64,000 nt of DNA. It comes from a bacterium. Its GTDB lineage: Bacteria > Myxococcota > UBA727 > JAUIJE01. The notes beneath the pieces are model-generated. The model saw nothing but the letters and a program-made list of their open reading frames with translations. It had not been told where the DNA came from and made no database searches. Positions 16,045 to 26,631 of the stretch are shown in pieces (position 1 is the stretch's first letter; the number at the start of each line of letters is the position of its first letter). The position numbers were made by a program, and so were the translations under genes. The DNA lies in contig JAUIJE010000012.1 in NCBI GenBank assembly GCA_030431455.1, forward strand, positions 180,148 through 244,147, read 5' to 3'.

Positions 16045-17403
16045 CTACTCGTCGCCGTCGAGCAGCGCGTCGATCTTCTTTTCGGGATCGTTGCCGTCGT
16101 CTTTGAAAAACCACGGGGTGCCCGGCGGCGGCATCGCCCCGTACGCGACGGGCACGAGGATGGGGCGCAAGAACCGCGGAATCTCACGCGCCAACAACAA
16201 CACCACCCCGGTGCCGGCGCTGAGCACCCCCACCGCCCCGATGCCGAGGAGCAGGCCCGCGTAGAGCTGCACGTTCTGGGTCTGGCCGTAGGACGCCGCC
16301 GCCACCACCGATCCCCCCGCGAACGCCACGCCCCCGGCGAGCAGCAGCACGTCGGCGAGCGCGGCCAAGCTCCCTTCGGTGTAGGCGAGCACGTCGATCA
16401 TCGTGTCCATGCCCGCGAGGCTCTCGTCGTCGCGGTCCTCGTGCAGCCCGTCGCGGGCGACCTGGCGCATGTCCGTCTTCAGCTCTTCACTCATGGCGTA
16501 CGCCTTGCCGTACCGCCCCGCGATGGGAATCATGTACCACCAGCTCCGGTCCGGGTCTGAGCCCCCGGCCATCGCCGCCAACGCCCACAAGCGCTCGGCG
16601 CCGTTGAGGGGCGGGTACATCCAGGCCTCGTCCTGGGCCGCTTGCTGTTGCTGGGGCGAGTCGAAGTCGTCGGCGAGCAGGCCGTACACGATGTCGAAGA
16701 TCTTCGCTTGTCCCCATTTGCGGAGCTTGCGCATCACGATGAAGGTCGCTCCGCTGCCCACGAGGATGCCCGTCAATGCCACTGGAGCATACTCGGGCGG
16801 AACCCCCAGGATGTTGGCCTGCGGCACCAGCGCCCCGGTGACGGCGAGGGCGATGACCACCGCCGCGGCGGTGAGCCCGAGGGCGCCGATGCCGATCACC
16901 ACCGGCCACCGGGTGAGGTCGCGCCAGAGCTTGGCCAACACCAGGGCGACCCCGGCCTCCCACACGTCACCGTCCTTGCCGCCGTGGTAGAGCTGGGTGT
17001 AGTCCATGGCCAGCGCGCCCGGCACCAGACACGCCCACTCGAGCACGAACCCCATGGCACTGCCCACGGTGGGAATGAGCCCCAACGGCGCGGTCAGGGT
17101 GTCGCAGATCTCGATGCTGCCCGCGGCGAGCTTGCCCCCCTGGGCCTCGGGGTGTTCGACCCGGGGCTGCGAGCGCCGGGGGTGTTCGGGGTCGTAGGTG
17201 GGGTTGGCGCCCGGCGGCGGCGGCGGGGCGGGCGGCGGATCCGGGTCCAGCTCCGCCGCGTCCGGGGCCACGGGCTCGTCGGGCGCGGGGGGCGCAATGT
17301 CTGTGGAGGTCGCCGCGGGTGCGGGCGGCGGGGGCGGGCCTTCGAGGTCGGGGGATTGGGCCGCCACCCACAGCAGCGCGGCGAGGCAATGTGACGACAA
17401 CAT
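16045..17403 (-). CDS. Multi-pass membrane protein, unknown function
   Basis: A 452-residue protein with a likely signal peptide, a Pro/Ala/Asp-rich stretch to about residue 70, then hydrophobic helices near 85-105, 155-205, 210-235, 325-350 and 360-390. The tail is soluble and acidic. The middle (GGKDGDVWEAGVALVLAKLWRDL) and the acidic loop (LADDFDSPQQQQAAQDEAWM) do not match a family I know. I cannot infer a role. It is followed by a lipoprotein gene on the same strand. Confidence 0.75.
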   Translation of the reverse strand: MLSSHCLAALLWVAAQSPDLEGPPPPPAPAATSTDIAPPAPDEPVAPDAAELDPDPPPAPPPPPGANPTYDPEHPRRSQPRVEHPEAQGGKLAAGSIEICDTLTAPLGLIPTVGSAMGFVLEWACLVPGALAMDYTQLYHGGKDGDVWEAGVALVLAKLWRDLTRWPVVIGIGALGLTAAAVVIALAVTGALVPQANILGVPPEYAPVALTGILVGSGATFIVMRKLRKWGQAKIFDIVYGLLADDFDSPQQQQAAQDEAWMYPPLNGAERLWALAAMAGGSDPDRSWWYMIPIAGRYGKAYAMSEELKTDMRQVARDGLHEDRDDESLAGMDTMIDVLAYTEGSLAALADVLLLAGGVAFAGGSVVAAASYGQTQNVQLYAGLLLGIGAVGVLSAGTGVVLLLAREIPRFLRPILVPVAYGAMPPPGTPWFFKDDGNDPEKKIDALLDGDE

Positions 17404-17504
17404 AGACGACCCTCCGCGGCGACGTTCTCAGAGTCGGGCGCGGAGGGTCAAGCGGGGCGTGCGGGCGCGCGGGGTTGTCGGCCACCGCCCGCCCCCGCGG
17501 GCGA

Positions 17505-17948
17505 TCAGGAGTTGGATTCGTCGGTCACTTGGTTCTCCAAACCGCTCAGGCGGGCGTCGATCTCGTCGAGCTCACCGTTGATGCTCTCCCATTCGTCTTG
17601 CACCTCCATGTCCGCCATCTCGTCGGCGTTTTCGCGGAGGTAGCGGGCGCGGCTTTGCAGGGCGTCCTGGCGGGTCTCCATCGCCTGGATCACGTCGGCG
17701 TACTCGGCCTTGACCAGGCCGTCTTCGCCTTGGCAAAGGTCGCGCACCGCCACGATCTTGCCGTCGAGGTCATCGATGCGCTGTTCGATCACCCCCGCGG
17801 TGTGGAGGGCTTTGTCTTTGACGTACGCCTCCTGGGTCTCCTGGGCGACTTCGTTGGACGCCTGGACGTCTTCGCGGGTGGTGCTGCATCCGGCGACGAC
17901 GAGGGCGGCGGTGGAGGCGAGGGCGGTGAGGGGGATCAAGCGGGTCAT
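17505..17948 (-). CDS. Coiled-coil lipoprotein
   Basis: A 147-residue lipoprotein (AALVVAGC) whose mature part is almost wholly helical, with heptad-like spacing of Leu, Ile and Val and many charged residues (HTAGVIEQRIDDLDGKIVAV). No signature of Lpp or LysM is present. It is probably a periplasmic coiled-coil protein of unknown role. ATG 17948 opens the signal peptide. The longer frame upstream has no coding character. Confidence 0.8.
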   Translation of the reverse strand: MTRLIPLTALASTAALVVAGCSTTREDVQASNEVAQETQEAYVKDKALHTAGVIEQRIDDLDGKIVAVRDLCQGEDGLVKAEYADVIQAMETRQDALQSRARYLRENADEMADMEVQDEWESINGELDEIDARLSGLENQVTDESNS

Positions 17949-18424
17949 GTCATTCCTTTCGTGCGGCAATGTAAATGCATTCCGTGTTCCGTTCGAACCG
18001 GCCATCGACGCGCGCAGGCCGCGATCGCCGAAGGTGGCTGGCCGCATCCGGCCACGGCCCTGATCGATGCAGGACGCGGGCCACCCGCGCCCCCGCCCCG
18101 CCAGGCGCGGGCGGGGAGAGTGGGCGCTCCCGTCCGGGACAAAACGCACCGGCCGGGACATCGCGGCCCGGTGGTGCCACCTCATGCAGGGACATGGGGG
18201 CGCGCCCCCGCGACAAATCGACGATTGGCCGGTTGCGCAGGCCCTGCACTTTTGACAGGGATGCAATCCCGGCGCGGGCTGCGGTCTCACCGGTACCGAA
18301 AAACAGTATTGTTTTTCACCGGTTATGGTAGTTGAGCGCGAATCAGCGATTTGTTCGCTGGCCACTGGGGCGAAAGTTCGGTACAGCCCCGCGGTGACGA
18401 CCCTTAGTTAATAGGTATGCCTCT
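17949..18424. other. 476-bp intergenic region before topA
   Basis: No gene is convincing on either strand, although several short open frames cross it. A perfect inverted repeat lies at 18298-18317 (GAAAAACA, GTAT loop, TGTTTTTC). The region after 18290 is less GC-rich than its surroundings and probably contains the topA promoter. Supercoiling control of topA would act here, but I see no clear -10. Confidence 0.5.
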
Positions 18425-21286
18425 GTGTCCAAAGCCTTGGTGATTGTCGAGTCTCCGGCCAAAGCCCGCACGATTTCCCGCTTCTTGGGACGTGATTTTG
18501 TCGTGGAGAGCTCCATCGGCCACATCCGCGATCTGCCCAGCAAGGCGGACGAAATCCCAGCGGTGCACAAGAAAAAGCCCTGGGCCCGGACCGGCGTCGA
18601 CGTCGACAACGGTTTCAAGCCTCTGTACATCGTGCCCGCGACCAAAAAGCAGCAGGTCAAGCGGCTCAAAGACCTGCTCGCCGACGCGGACGAGCTCTAC
18701 CTGGCCACTGACGAGGATCGCGAAGGCGAGGCCATCGCGTGGCACCTCAAAGAGGTTTTGCAGCCCACCGTGCCGGTCAAGCGCATGGTGTTTCACGAGA
18801 TCACCGAGAAGGCGATCCAAGCCGCGCTGTCGGCCCCGCGCGACATCGACGACCGTTTGGTCGATGCCCAGGAAGCGCGGCGCATCCTCGACCGCCTGTA
18901 CGGCTATGAAGTCAGCCCGGTGCTGTGGAAAAAGGTGCGGCCGCGCCTGTCCGCGGGCCGGGTGCAGTCGGTGGCCACCCGGCTCATCGTCGAGCGCGAG
19001 CGCCTGCGCATGAAGTTCCGCTCGGGCGAGTACTGGTCTGTGTCCGCGTTGCTCGACGGGGACAAGGCGGTGCTGTCCAATCTGCAAGAGCTGGCCGGGC
19101 GCCGCATCGCCATCGGCAAGGACTTCAACCCCGACACCGGCGAGCTGTCCGAGCAGGCCCAAAAATCCAACATCCTGCTCCTCGGGGGCCAGGCTGCAGA
19201 AGCATTGCGCGAGGGGCTCACCGGCGCCACCTTCACCGTGGCCGACGTCCAGCAGCGGCCGTTCACCCAGAAGCCCGCCGCGCCCTTCATCACCTCCAGC
19301 CTGCAGCAGGACGCGGCCCGCAAGCTGCGCTTCACCGCCAAGCGCACCATGCGGGTGGCCCAGCGCCTCTACGAAAACGGCTACATCACGTACATGCGGA
19401 CGGACTCGACCACGCTGTCCGAGCAGGCGATCAACGCCGCCCGCAGCCAGATCGCGGCGATGTACGGCGCGGAGAATCTGCCCGAGAGCCCGCGGGTGTA
19501 CACGAAGAAAGCCAAAGGCGCGCAGGAGGCGCACGAGGCCATCCGCCCCGCGGGCGAAGAGTTCCGCACCCCGGACAGCCTGCGCGGCGAGCTCGACGAG
19601 GAGAGCTGGAAGCTCTACGACCTCATTTGGAAGCGCACCGTGGCCAGCCAGATGAAGGACGCCAAAGGTGAGCGCACCAGCGTCAAGCTCCACGTCGACA
19701 TCGACCAAGGTTTGGCCGACAAAGCGGGCCAGCCGATCCAGGGCACCGCGCAATTTGGCGCCACCGGCAAGGTCATTACCTTTCCCGGCTTTTTGCGCGC
19801 CTACGTCGAGGGCACCGACGATCCCGATCAAGAGCTCGAAGAAAAAGAGCGCATCTTGCCCCCGATGAAGGTGGGGCAAAAGCTCAACGCCAAGAGCCTC
19901 GAGGCCAAGCGCAGCGAGACCCAACCCCCGGCGCGCTACACCGAGGCGAGCCTGGTCAAAGAGCTCGAAGAACGCGGCATCGGTCGTCCCTCGACGTACG
20001 CGTCGATCATCCAGACGGTGCAAGACCGCGGCTATGTCTGGAAGAAGGGCACCGCCTTGGTGCCCACCCTCACCGCGTTCGCGGTGACCAATCTCCTCGA
20101 GCTGCACTTTTCCGAGCTCGTGGACTACGAGTTCACCGCCAAAATGGAGTCCGACCTCGACCAGATTTCGAGCGGGGAGAAAAAGGCCCGGCCGTGGCTG
20201 AGCCGGTTCTACTTCGGCGAGAAGAAGGACATCGCGGCCAACGAGGACATCGAAAAGCTGCCTCTCAACGAGGTGGGCTTGAAGCGCAAGATTGGCTCCG
20301 GCGTCGAGGACATCGACGCCCGCGCGGTGTGCAGCTTCCCGGTGGGCCAGACCAAAGATGGCCAGACCATCGAGGCCCGGGTGGGGCGCTACGGTCCCTA
20401 CCTCCAGGTCGGCGACACCGATCGCCGGGCCAACATCCCCGAAGACCTCGCCCCCGATGAGCTCAACAGCGAACACGCCCAAGAGCTGATTCGACAAAGT
20501 GACATTGCCAACCGCGAGCTCGGGACCCACCCCGAGTCGGGCAAGCCGGTGTACCTGAAGACCGGTCGCTACGGGCCGTACGTGCAGCACGGCGACCCCG
20601 AGCTGACCCCCAAGGGCAACATCAAAAAGGGCAGCAAGCCGCGCATGGCCAGCCTGTGGCCGGGCATGTCCATCGAGACCATCGGCCTCGACGAGGCGGT
20701 GTTCCTGCTGAGCTACCCCAAGGTGCTCGGCGTGCATCCCGAGACCGGCGCCGAGGTGGTGGTCCAGGACGGGCAGTTCGGTCCGTACCTCTCGATGGAG
20801 CTCGACACCGGCAAGCGCGACACGCGTTCGCTCGACGACCACGAAGCGCTGCGGACCATGACCTTGGAAAAGGCCATCGAGCTGTACAAGCAGCCCAAAC
20901 AACGTGGCCGGTCGAGGGTGCAAGGCCCGATGAACACCCTGGGCGAGAGCCCGGTGACGAAAAAGCCCATCGAGGTGCGCAACGGTCGCTTCGGTCCTTA
21001 CGTCACCGACGGGCAGGTCAACGCCACCATCCCGTCGGCCCGGGACCCGATGAAGATCACGTACGACGACGCGCTTGAGTTCATCGCCGCTCGCGAAGAG
21101 CGCATGCGCGCCCAGGGCAAGGATCCCCGCCCGGTGAAAAAGACCCGCACCAAAAAGGCCCCCGCGAAAAAGGCGGCCAAAAAGGCCGGGACCAAAAAGG
21201 CCACCAAGAAAAAGGCGGCCAAGAAGACGACCAAGAAAAAAGCGGCCAAGAAGACCGCGAAGAAAAAGACCGCCAACAAGAAGTAG
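18425..21286 (+). CDS. topA: DNA topoisomerase I (type IA)
   Basis: The 953-residue enzyme relaxes negative supercoils. It has the TOPRIM domain (VIVESPAKA at the N-terminus, DEDREGEA acidic cluster) and the catalytic Tyr323 in YITYMRTDS. Three to four C-terminal repeats follow with GRYGPYLQ/GRFGPY cores (topoisomerase C-terminal repeat), and a Lys/Ala-rich tail of about 50 residues. No CxxC zinc fingers were seen, unlike E. coli TopA. The basic tail probably raises DNA affinity. GTG 18425 is chosen because the protein starts as other TopA proteins do (MSKALVIVESPAKA). Confidence 0.97.
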   Translation: MSKALVIVESPAKARTISRFLGRDFVVESSIGHIRDLPSKADEIPAVHKKKPWARTGVDVDNGFKPLYIVPATKKQQVKRLKDLLADADELYLATDEDREGEAIAWHLKEVLQPTVPVKRMVFHEITEKAIQAALSAPRDIDDRLVDAQEARRILDRLYGYEVSPVLWKKVRPRLSAGRVQSVATRLIVERERLRMKFRSGEYWSVSALLDGDKAVLSNLQELAGRRIAIGKDFNPDTGELSEQAQKSNILLLGGQAAEALREGLTGATFTVADVQQRPFTQKPAAPFITSSLQQDAARKLRFTAKRTMRVAQRLYENGYITYMRTDSTTLSEQAINAARSQIAAMYGAENLPESPRVYTKKAKGAQEAHEAIRPAGEEFRTPDSLRGELDEESWKLYDLIWKRTVASQMKDAKGERTSVKLHVDIDQGLADKAGQPIQGTAQFGATGKVITFPGFLRAYVEGTDDPDQELEEKERILPPMKVGQKLNAKSLEAKRSETQPPARYTEASLVKELEERGIGRPSTYASIIQTVQDRGYVWKKGTALVPTLTAFAVTNLLELHFSELVDYEFTAKMESDLDQISSGEKKARPWLSRFYFGEKKDIAANEDIEKLPLNEVGLKRKIGSGVEDIDARAVCSFPVGQTKDGQTIEARVGRYGPYLQVGDTDRRANIPEDLAPDELNSEHAQELIRQSDIANRELGTHPESGKPVYLKTGRYGPYVQHGDPELTPKGNIKKGSKPRMASLWPGMSIETIGLDEAVFLLSYPKVLGVHPETGAEVVVQDGQFGPYLSMELDTGKRDTRSLDDHEALRTMTLEKAIELYKQPKQRGRSRVQGPMNTLGESPVTKKPIEVRNGRFGPYVTDGQVNATIPSARDPMKITYDDALEFIAAREERMRAQGKDPRPVKKTRTKKAPAKKAAKKAGTKKATKKKAAKKTTKKKAAKKTAKKKTANKK

Positions 21287-21387
21287 CGAGCGTGCGCTCT
21301 GGTGTCCCGCGCCAAGACGCCCCATGGGTCGCTCTTCGCGGGCCGGCCGCGCGCTGCGTCTTTGATGCCGAGAGGGGCTGGATGCGC

Positions 21388-22653
21388 TTACAGCTTGAGC
21401 GCCCAGCGCTCGAGGTCGAGGGCGCCCGGCCCGTGCAACCTGACCTTGACGTCGCGCGGCACCGGGGGGCGCCACAGCTCCCGCAGCTGTTGTCGCACCA
21501 CCGCGGCCCGGTCGGGGTACACCGCGGGATCGACCCGCAGCTCGGCGTGAATGGTGCGGTCCCGCAGCACGACCTTGGGCACCCCGATGCCCGATCCCGG
21601 CGGGATGCGGCCGAGCCGCTCGGCGGGGTGCGGGACCTGTCCGACCTCGACGCTCATCTCGCCCCACTCGAGCAGATCGCGGCCCCCCACCACCAGGTGC
21701 GCGCGGCCCGCCCGCCGGGTCACGAGGCTGTCGGTGGTCCGTCCGCAAAAGCGCAGCCCCGCTTCGCCCTGGCGTGGACACCGCGGTCCCTTTTTGACGA
21801 GGTCGCCCGTGCGGTACCGCACGAGGGGCATGAGCTTGACCTCGGGGGGCAGGGTGGTGGCCACCAGCTCGCCCCATCGCGCCCGGGTGGGACGCAATGT
21901 CACAGGGTCGATCAGCTCGAACAGGGTGGGGGCGCCATCCCAATGTTGGTGCCCGCAGGCTTCGCAGGTGAAGGCGTAGCCGGGCAGCTCTGAGAGGCTG
22001 TAGTTGTCGTACAGCGGCACGTTCCACACCCGCTCCATCCAGGCCCGGGCGTGGGCGGTGAGGGGGTAGCCGGTCGTGCCAATGCCCTTGAGTCGATGTC
22101 GCACCGGCTGGCCGCGCCGGGCCAAGACCACGGTGATGAACTTGAGGCTCGACACCGGCGCCACCAGGCCGCGCACGGGGTCCTTGGTCTCGGCCAGCAG
22201 CTCGCACAACACGTCGACGGTGTTGTCGTGCCAGGTCGCGGGCAGGAGCACTTGGTTGTCGCGGGTGGGCCACTGCACCCCGTGGCGGGGGCTGGCGATG
22301 CGCACCGTGCGCTCCACCGCGGGGGGCGGGGCGGGGGGGTGGCCTGCGGGGTCATGGCCCGCGGGCCCCTCGTCGGGGGAGCGCAGGATGCGCAGGGGCC
22401 GGCCCTCGCGGGTGGTGGCGGACGAGACCGTGCCCGCCGCGCTCATCGCGTCGGGGCCGCGCACGCCTTTGACCCGCAGCTGTTCTTGGTGGGCCGCGGC
22501 GGTGGCTTTGTCGAGCAACGGCCACCGCGCGAACGCGGCCAGGCTCGAGGGGGGCTTGTCCGGCAGCCGCTTGGCATAAAAGGGCGCGCCCCGGGCGTGC
22601 TCGATGGCCGCATCCAGGGCGCGCCGGGTCGCGCTTGTGTCCCGCGCAAACAT
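21388..22653 (-). CDS. PaaK-like adenylate-forming enzyme
   Basis: A 421-residue protein resembling phenylacetate-CoA ligase and related adenylate-forming enzymes. The start MFARDTSATRRALDAAIEHARGAPFYAKRL is typical, and LYDNYSLSELPGYAFTC is the A4/A5-like core with a zinc-knuckle-like CEACGH. RYRTGDLVKKGPRC and GRTTDSLVTRR follow, with the C-terminal subdomain LEWGEMSVEVGQVPHPAERL. The usual TSGTTG-like P-loop is only loosely matched (SAAGTVSSATTREGR), so activity is uncertain. It probably activates a carboxylic acid as an acyl-adenylate or CoA ester. Confidence 0.75.
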   Translation of the reverse strand: MFARDTSATRRALDAAIEHARGAPFYAKRLPDKPPSSLAAFARWPLLDKATAAAHQEQLRVKGVRGPDAMSAAGTVSSATTREGRPLRILRSPDEGPAGHDPAGHPPAPPPAVERTVRIASPRHGVQWPTRDNQVLLPATWHDNTVDVLCELLAETKDPVRGLVAPVSSLKFITVVLARRGQPVRHRLKGIGTTGYPLTAHARAWMERVWNVPLYDNYSLSELPGYAFTCEACGHQHWDGAPTLFELIDPVTLRPTRARWGELVATTLPPEVKLMPLVRYRTGDLVKKGPRCPRQGEAGLRFCGRTTDSLVTRRAGRAHLVVGGRDLLEWGEMSVEVGQVPHPAERLGRIPPGSGIGVPKVVLRDRTIHAELRVDPAVYPDRAAVVRQQLRELWRPPVPRDVKVRLHGPGALDLERWALKL

Positions 22654-22665
22654 CGTCCGGCTACG

Positions 22666-23199
22666 TCACTCTCCGCCGCCGTAGGAGTACGACGAGTAGG
22701 AGCTGTACGACGGGCGGTAGGAGGGGCGCGGGCTGTATTCGCCGCCGCCGGTGGAGCGCCGGGTGGGCCGGCTGGGGGTTCGGCTGCTTTCGCCGCCGCC
22801 GGACGTGCGGCTGCGCGACGACGAGGCTTCGCCGCCGCCCGAGGTGCGGCCCCGGGTGGACGAGGCTTCGCCCCCGCCGCTGCTGCGGCCGGTGTAGATG
22901 CCGAGCCGGGGGTCGGCCGCGAACAGCGCTTGGAGGTCGGCGTCGTCGAAGTTCGGGAGGTGGACTTCTTTGGTGTTCGACCAGCTGCGTCCCATTTTGC
23001 TCAGGAACCGATCGAACGCGGCCCCGGCCGCGGCGGTGAACTTGTCGCCGTGTTCGGCCCGGATTTTTTTCAGCTCCGCGGCCTCGGTCTTGGTGACGCC
23101 TTTGCCGTCGATGGCGCTTTTGATCAGCTGCTCGACTTCTTTTTTGCCCACCCGACCGTCGCGGGAGATTTGGCGGAACGTGTTCTTGATGCTGGCCAT
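22666..23199 (-). CDS. Helical protein with GGGE repeats
   Basis: A 177-residue protein. Residues 1-75 form a helical domain (MASIKNTFRQISRDGRVGKKEVEQL, then GKGVTKTEAAELKKIRAEHG). The last 75 residues are low complexity with five (S/T)GGGE blocks, separated by Ser/Arg/Thr spacers and, at the end, RPSYRPSYSSYSSYSYGGGE before the stop. The tail is basic and intrinsically disordered. I recognise no family. It could bind DNA or the cell envelope. It ends 12 bp before the PaaK-like gene begins on the same strand. Confidence 0.75.
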   Translation of the reverse strand: MASIKNTFRQISRDGRVGKKEVEQLIKSAIDGKGVTKTEAAELKKIRAEHGDKFTAAAGAAFDRFLSKMGRSWSNTKEVHLPNFDDADLQALFAADPRLGIYTGRSSGGGEASSTRGRTSGGGEASSSRSRTSGGGESSRTPSRPTRRSTGGGEYSPRPSYRPSYSSYSSYSYGGGE

Positions 23200-23279
23200 G
23201 GGACCCTCCGGGGAAGAACCGAAAGTCTCCGCGCGCGGGCCGCCGGCGTCAATGGGTCACGCGGCGCTCGGGGGCGGGC

Positions 23280-24757
<1,478 letters not shown>

Positions 24758-24761
<4 letters not shown>

Positions 24762-25507
24762 GCGCCACCTCCGGCTTCGGGGCGGGGCATCGGCGTGATG
24801 GGGCCGGACGGCTCCTTCGGCGCCCCGGGGGCGGGGGCCGGGTCGCTCGCTCCGTCGTCGCCCGCGGTGTCGTCGCCCGCGGTGTCGTCGCCCGCGTCGG
24901 GGGGCGCGGGGGCGGCGTCGGGGGGCGGCGTGGGGGCGGTCTTGGGTGCAGCGGCATTGGGCGCGGGCGCGGGCTCGGCGGGGACCTTCTTGATCTGGAT
25001 GCGCGGCTGCGGCTTGGCCTCGGGCGATGGGGGGGCGGGCGCTTTTTGGGCCGGCGCCTCGGGGGCGGGCTTTTTCTTGATGATCACGTTGGGGTTGCCC
25101 GACGGGGGCGCCTCTTGCGGCGGGGGATTGACCGCGGGCTGTGGCGCGGGCTCGGCGGTGGGCTCGTCGCCGGAATCGGGCACGCCCTCGGGGGGGAGCT
25201 CTTTTTCTTTGCGCTTTTTGGCCTCCACCCGGCCGCGCTCGGCGAGGTCTTGGGCCTTGAACGCAAACTCGATCGCGGGTTGAAAATGGGCGTAGCCCTG
25301 CTCTTCGCGGGCCTTGTGCAGGTACTGCTCGGCGGCGGCGTATTCATAGGGCGCGTATTTTTCGGCCTCGGCCGCTTCCGCGCCGTCGAGCTCGGCTTGC
25401 GCAGACAAGATGAGGTAGCTGGAAATCACCGGGCCACAGCCGGTCGACAGCGCGAGCATGGTCAGCGTCGCGAATGCCACAACCCCGCGTCTGTACAAAA
25501 CAAACAT
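24758..25507 (-). CDS. DUF4398-like lipoprotein
   Basis: A 249-residue lipoprotein (ALSTGC) with a helical DUF4398-type domain (LILSAQAELDGAEAAEAEKYAPYEYAAAEQYLHKAREEQ), followed by a long Pro/Ala/Lys/Glu-rich disordered tail. DUF4398 proteins commonly precede OmpA-family proteins, and here the two overlap by ATGA. The pair probably forms an envelope-bridging unit. A second, shorter repeat unit (AGDDTAGDD) occurs near the C-terminus. Confidence 0.85.
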
Positions 25508-25598
25508 CGACCCTGGGATTATCGCCTCCCGCCCATCAGCGTCAAATTTGGCCCGACGAATCCGGGGGTTGGCCGGTCGGGTGCGCTAACGTCCGCGG

Positions 25599-26012
25599 GT
25601 GCAGAGCGCCCGCCACCTCAGCCTCCACGCCGGCCCGTTCCGGGTGGCGCTTCCGCTGTCTTCGGTGCGGCAAATCCTCGACGCGGGCGGGCCCCGTTCC
25701 ACCGCGCCCACCGACCCCCGCGCCCTCGGGGTCATGCCCGTGCCGCTGGCCGAGGTGCTCGGGGCCAAGAGCGACGCGGCGCACCCGGCCCTGTTGCTGT
25801 TCGACGGGTACCCCGGGCCGGTGGTCCTGTCCTGCGACGGCCTGCGCGGGGTCGTGGCCGGGGCCGAGGTGCGGCCGTTGCCCGCCACCGTGATCACCCG
25901 CTGGCCGGGGCTGTGCCGGGGCACGCTGCGCAGCGACCGCCTGCAGCTCGTGCTCGATGCCGAGGTCCTGATCGGGGTGGTCGAGGCCTTCACCGACGGG
26001 GACGCGCGGTGA
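25599..26012 (+). CDS. CheW-like protein
   Basis: A 137-residue single-domain protein with the CheW-like fold. It has the N-terminal strand pair (HLSLHAGPFRVALPLSSVRQIL), VMPVPLAEVLG, the LLFDGYPGPVVLSCDGLRGVV core and the C-terminal LVLDAEVLIGVVE. It would couple a chemoreceptor array to a CheA-type kinase. Its stop overlaps the GTG of the second CheW-like gene (GTGA), and a response regulator follows. GTG 25599 is the best start. No kinase or receptor gene is in the window. Confidence 0.8.
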   Translation: MQSARHLSLHAGPFRVALPLSSVRQILDAGGPRSTAPTDPRALGVMPVPLAEVLGAKSDAAHPALLLFDGYPGPVVLSCDGLRGVVAGAEVRPLPATVITRWPGLCRGTLRSDRLQLVLDAEVLIGVVEAFTDGDAR

Positions 26013-26491
26013 GCGGACCCAATGCCCCGGCGTTGCTGTTCGAGGCCGGCGGGCATCGGTTGGCGGTGTTTGTGCCCGAGGTGGGGCGCATCGTGACCGA
26101 GACCCGGGTGTTGCGGGTGCCCTTTGCCCACCCCGCGCTCGCGGGTCTGCTCGACGACACCGAGACCGAACCGGTGCCGGTGTTCGACCTGCTCGGCCTC
26201 GCCGGGGCCGCGCGGGACTCGGTCCCGGGGGCGCGGGTGGCGCTGTTCGACACCGACAAGGGCCCGGTGGGGCTGCGCCTCGAGCGGTTGCTCGGCACCA
26301 GCGCCACCTACCGCATCATCACCGACGCCGACGAGGTGGGGGCCGCGCGCGCCCCGCTCCCCGACCGGCTCGCGTCCTCGGTGACCGCGTTGGCCGAGGA
26401 CGAGCGGGGCCGGTTCTTTTTCTTTTCCCCGGACGCGTTTTTGGCCCGACTCGATTTGTCCCAGGCGGCCCGGCCCGGACCGGTTTCTTGA
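26009..26491 (+). CDS. Second CheW-like protein
   Basis: A 160-residue protein with a CheW-type layout: LFEAGGHRLAVFVPEVGRIV, VPVFDLLGLAG, VALFDTDKGPVGLRLERLLG and a C-terminal helix (FFFFSPDAFLARL). It starts at GTG 26009, overlapping the stop of the preceding CheW-like gene by four bases. The much longer upstream frame is shadow. The pair of adjacent CheW genes, with a response regulator downstream, is a fragment of a chemosensory locus of the Frz/Dif/Che type. Confidence 0.75.
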   Translation: MSGPNAPALLFEAGGHRLAVFVPEVGRIVTETRVLRVPFAHPALAGLLDDTETEPVPVFDLLGLAGAARDSVPGARVALFDTDKGPVGLRLERLLGTSATYRIITDADEVGAARAPLPDRLASSVTALAEDERGRFFFFSPDAFLARLDLSQAARPGPVS

Positions 26492-26631
26492 GCGCGGGGC
26501 CGCGGCGCGGTACTCATGGGCTCCTCGCCGAGGCGCCTCCTGGCGGTCGGCGGTGTCTTGGCGGTTTGCATCGCAAACGCGCGTGGATCCTTGGCCCTGT
26601 TTCTGGCGGCCAAAATTGCTGAGGGCGAACA

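Noticed and set aside
18404..22273. 1289-residue minus-strand open frame
   Set aside because: It runs antisense to topA and has no recognisable domain.
22666..23199. GGGE-repeat protein as a second graspetide precursor
   Set aside because: It lacks Thr-Thr and Glu-Glu spacing, its core is basic and Ser-rich, and no ATP-grasp gene lies nearby.
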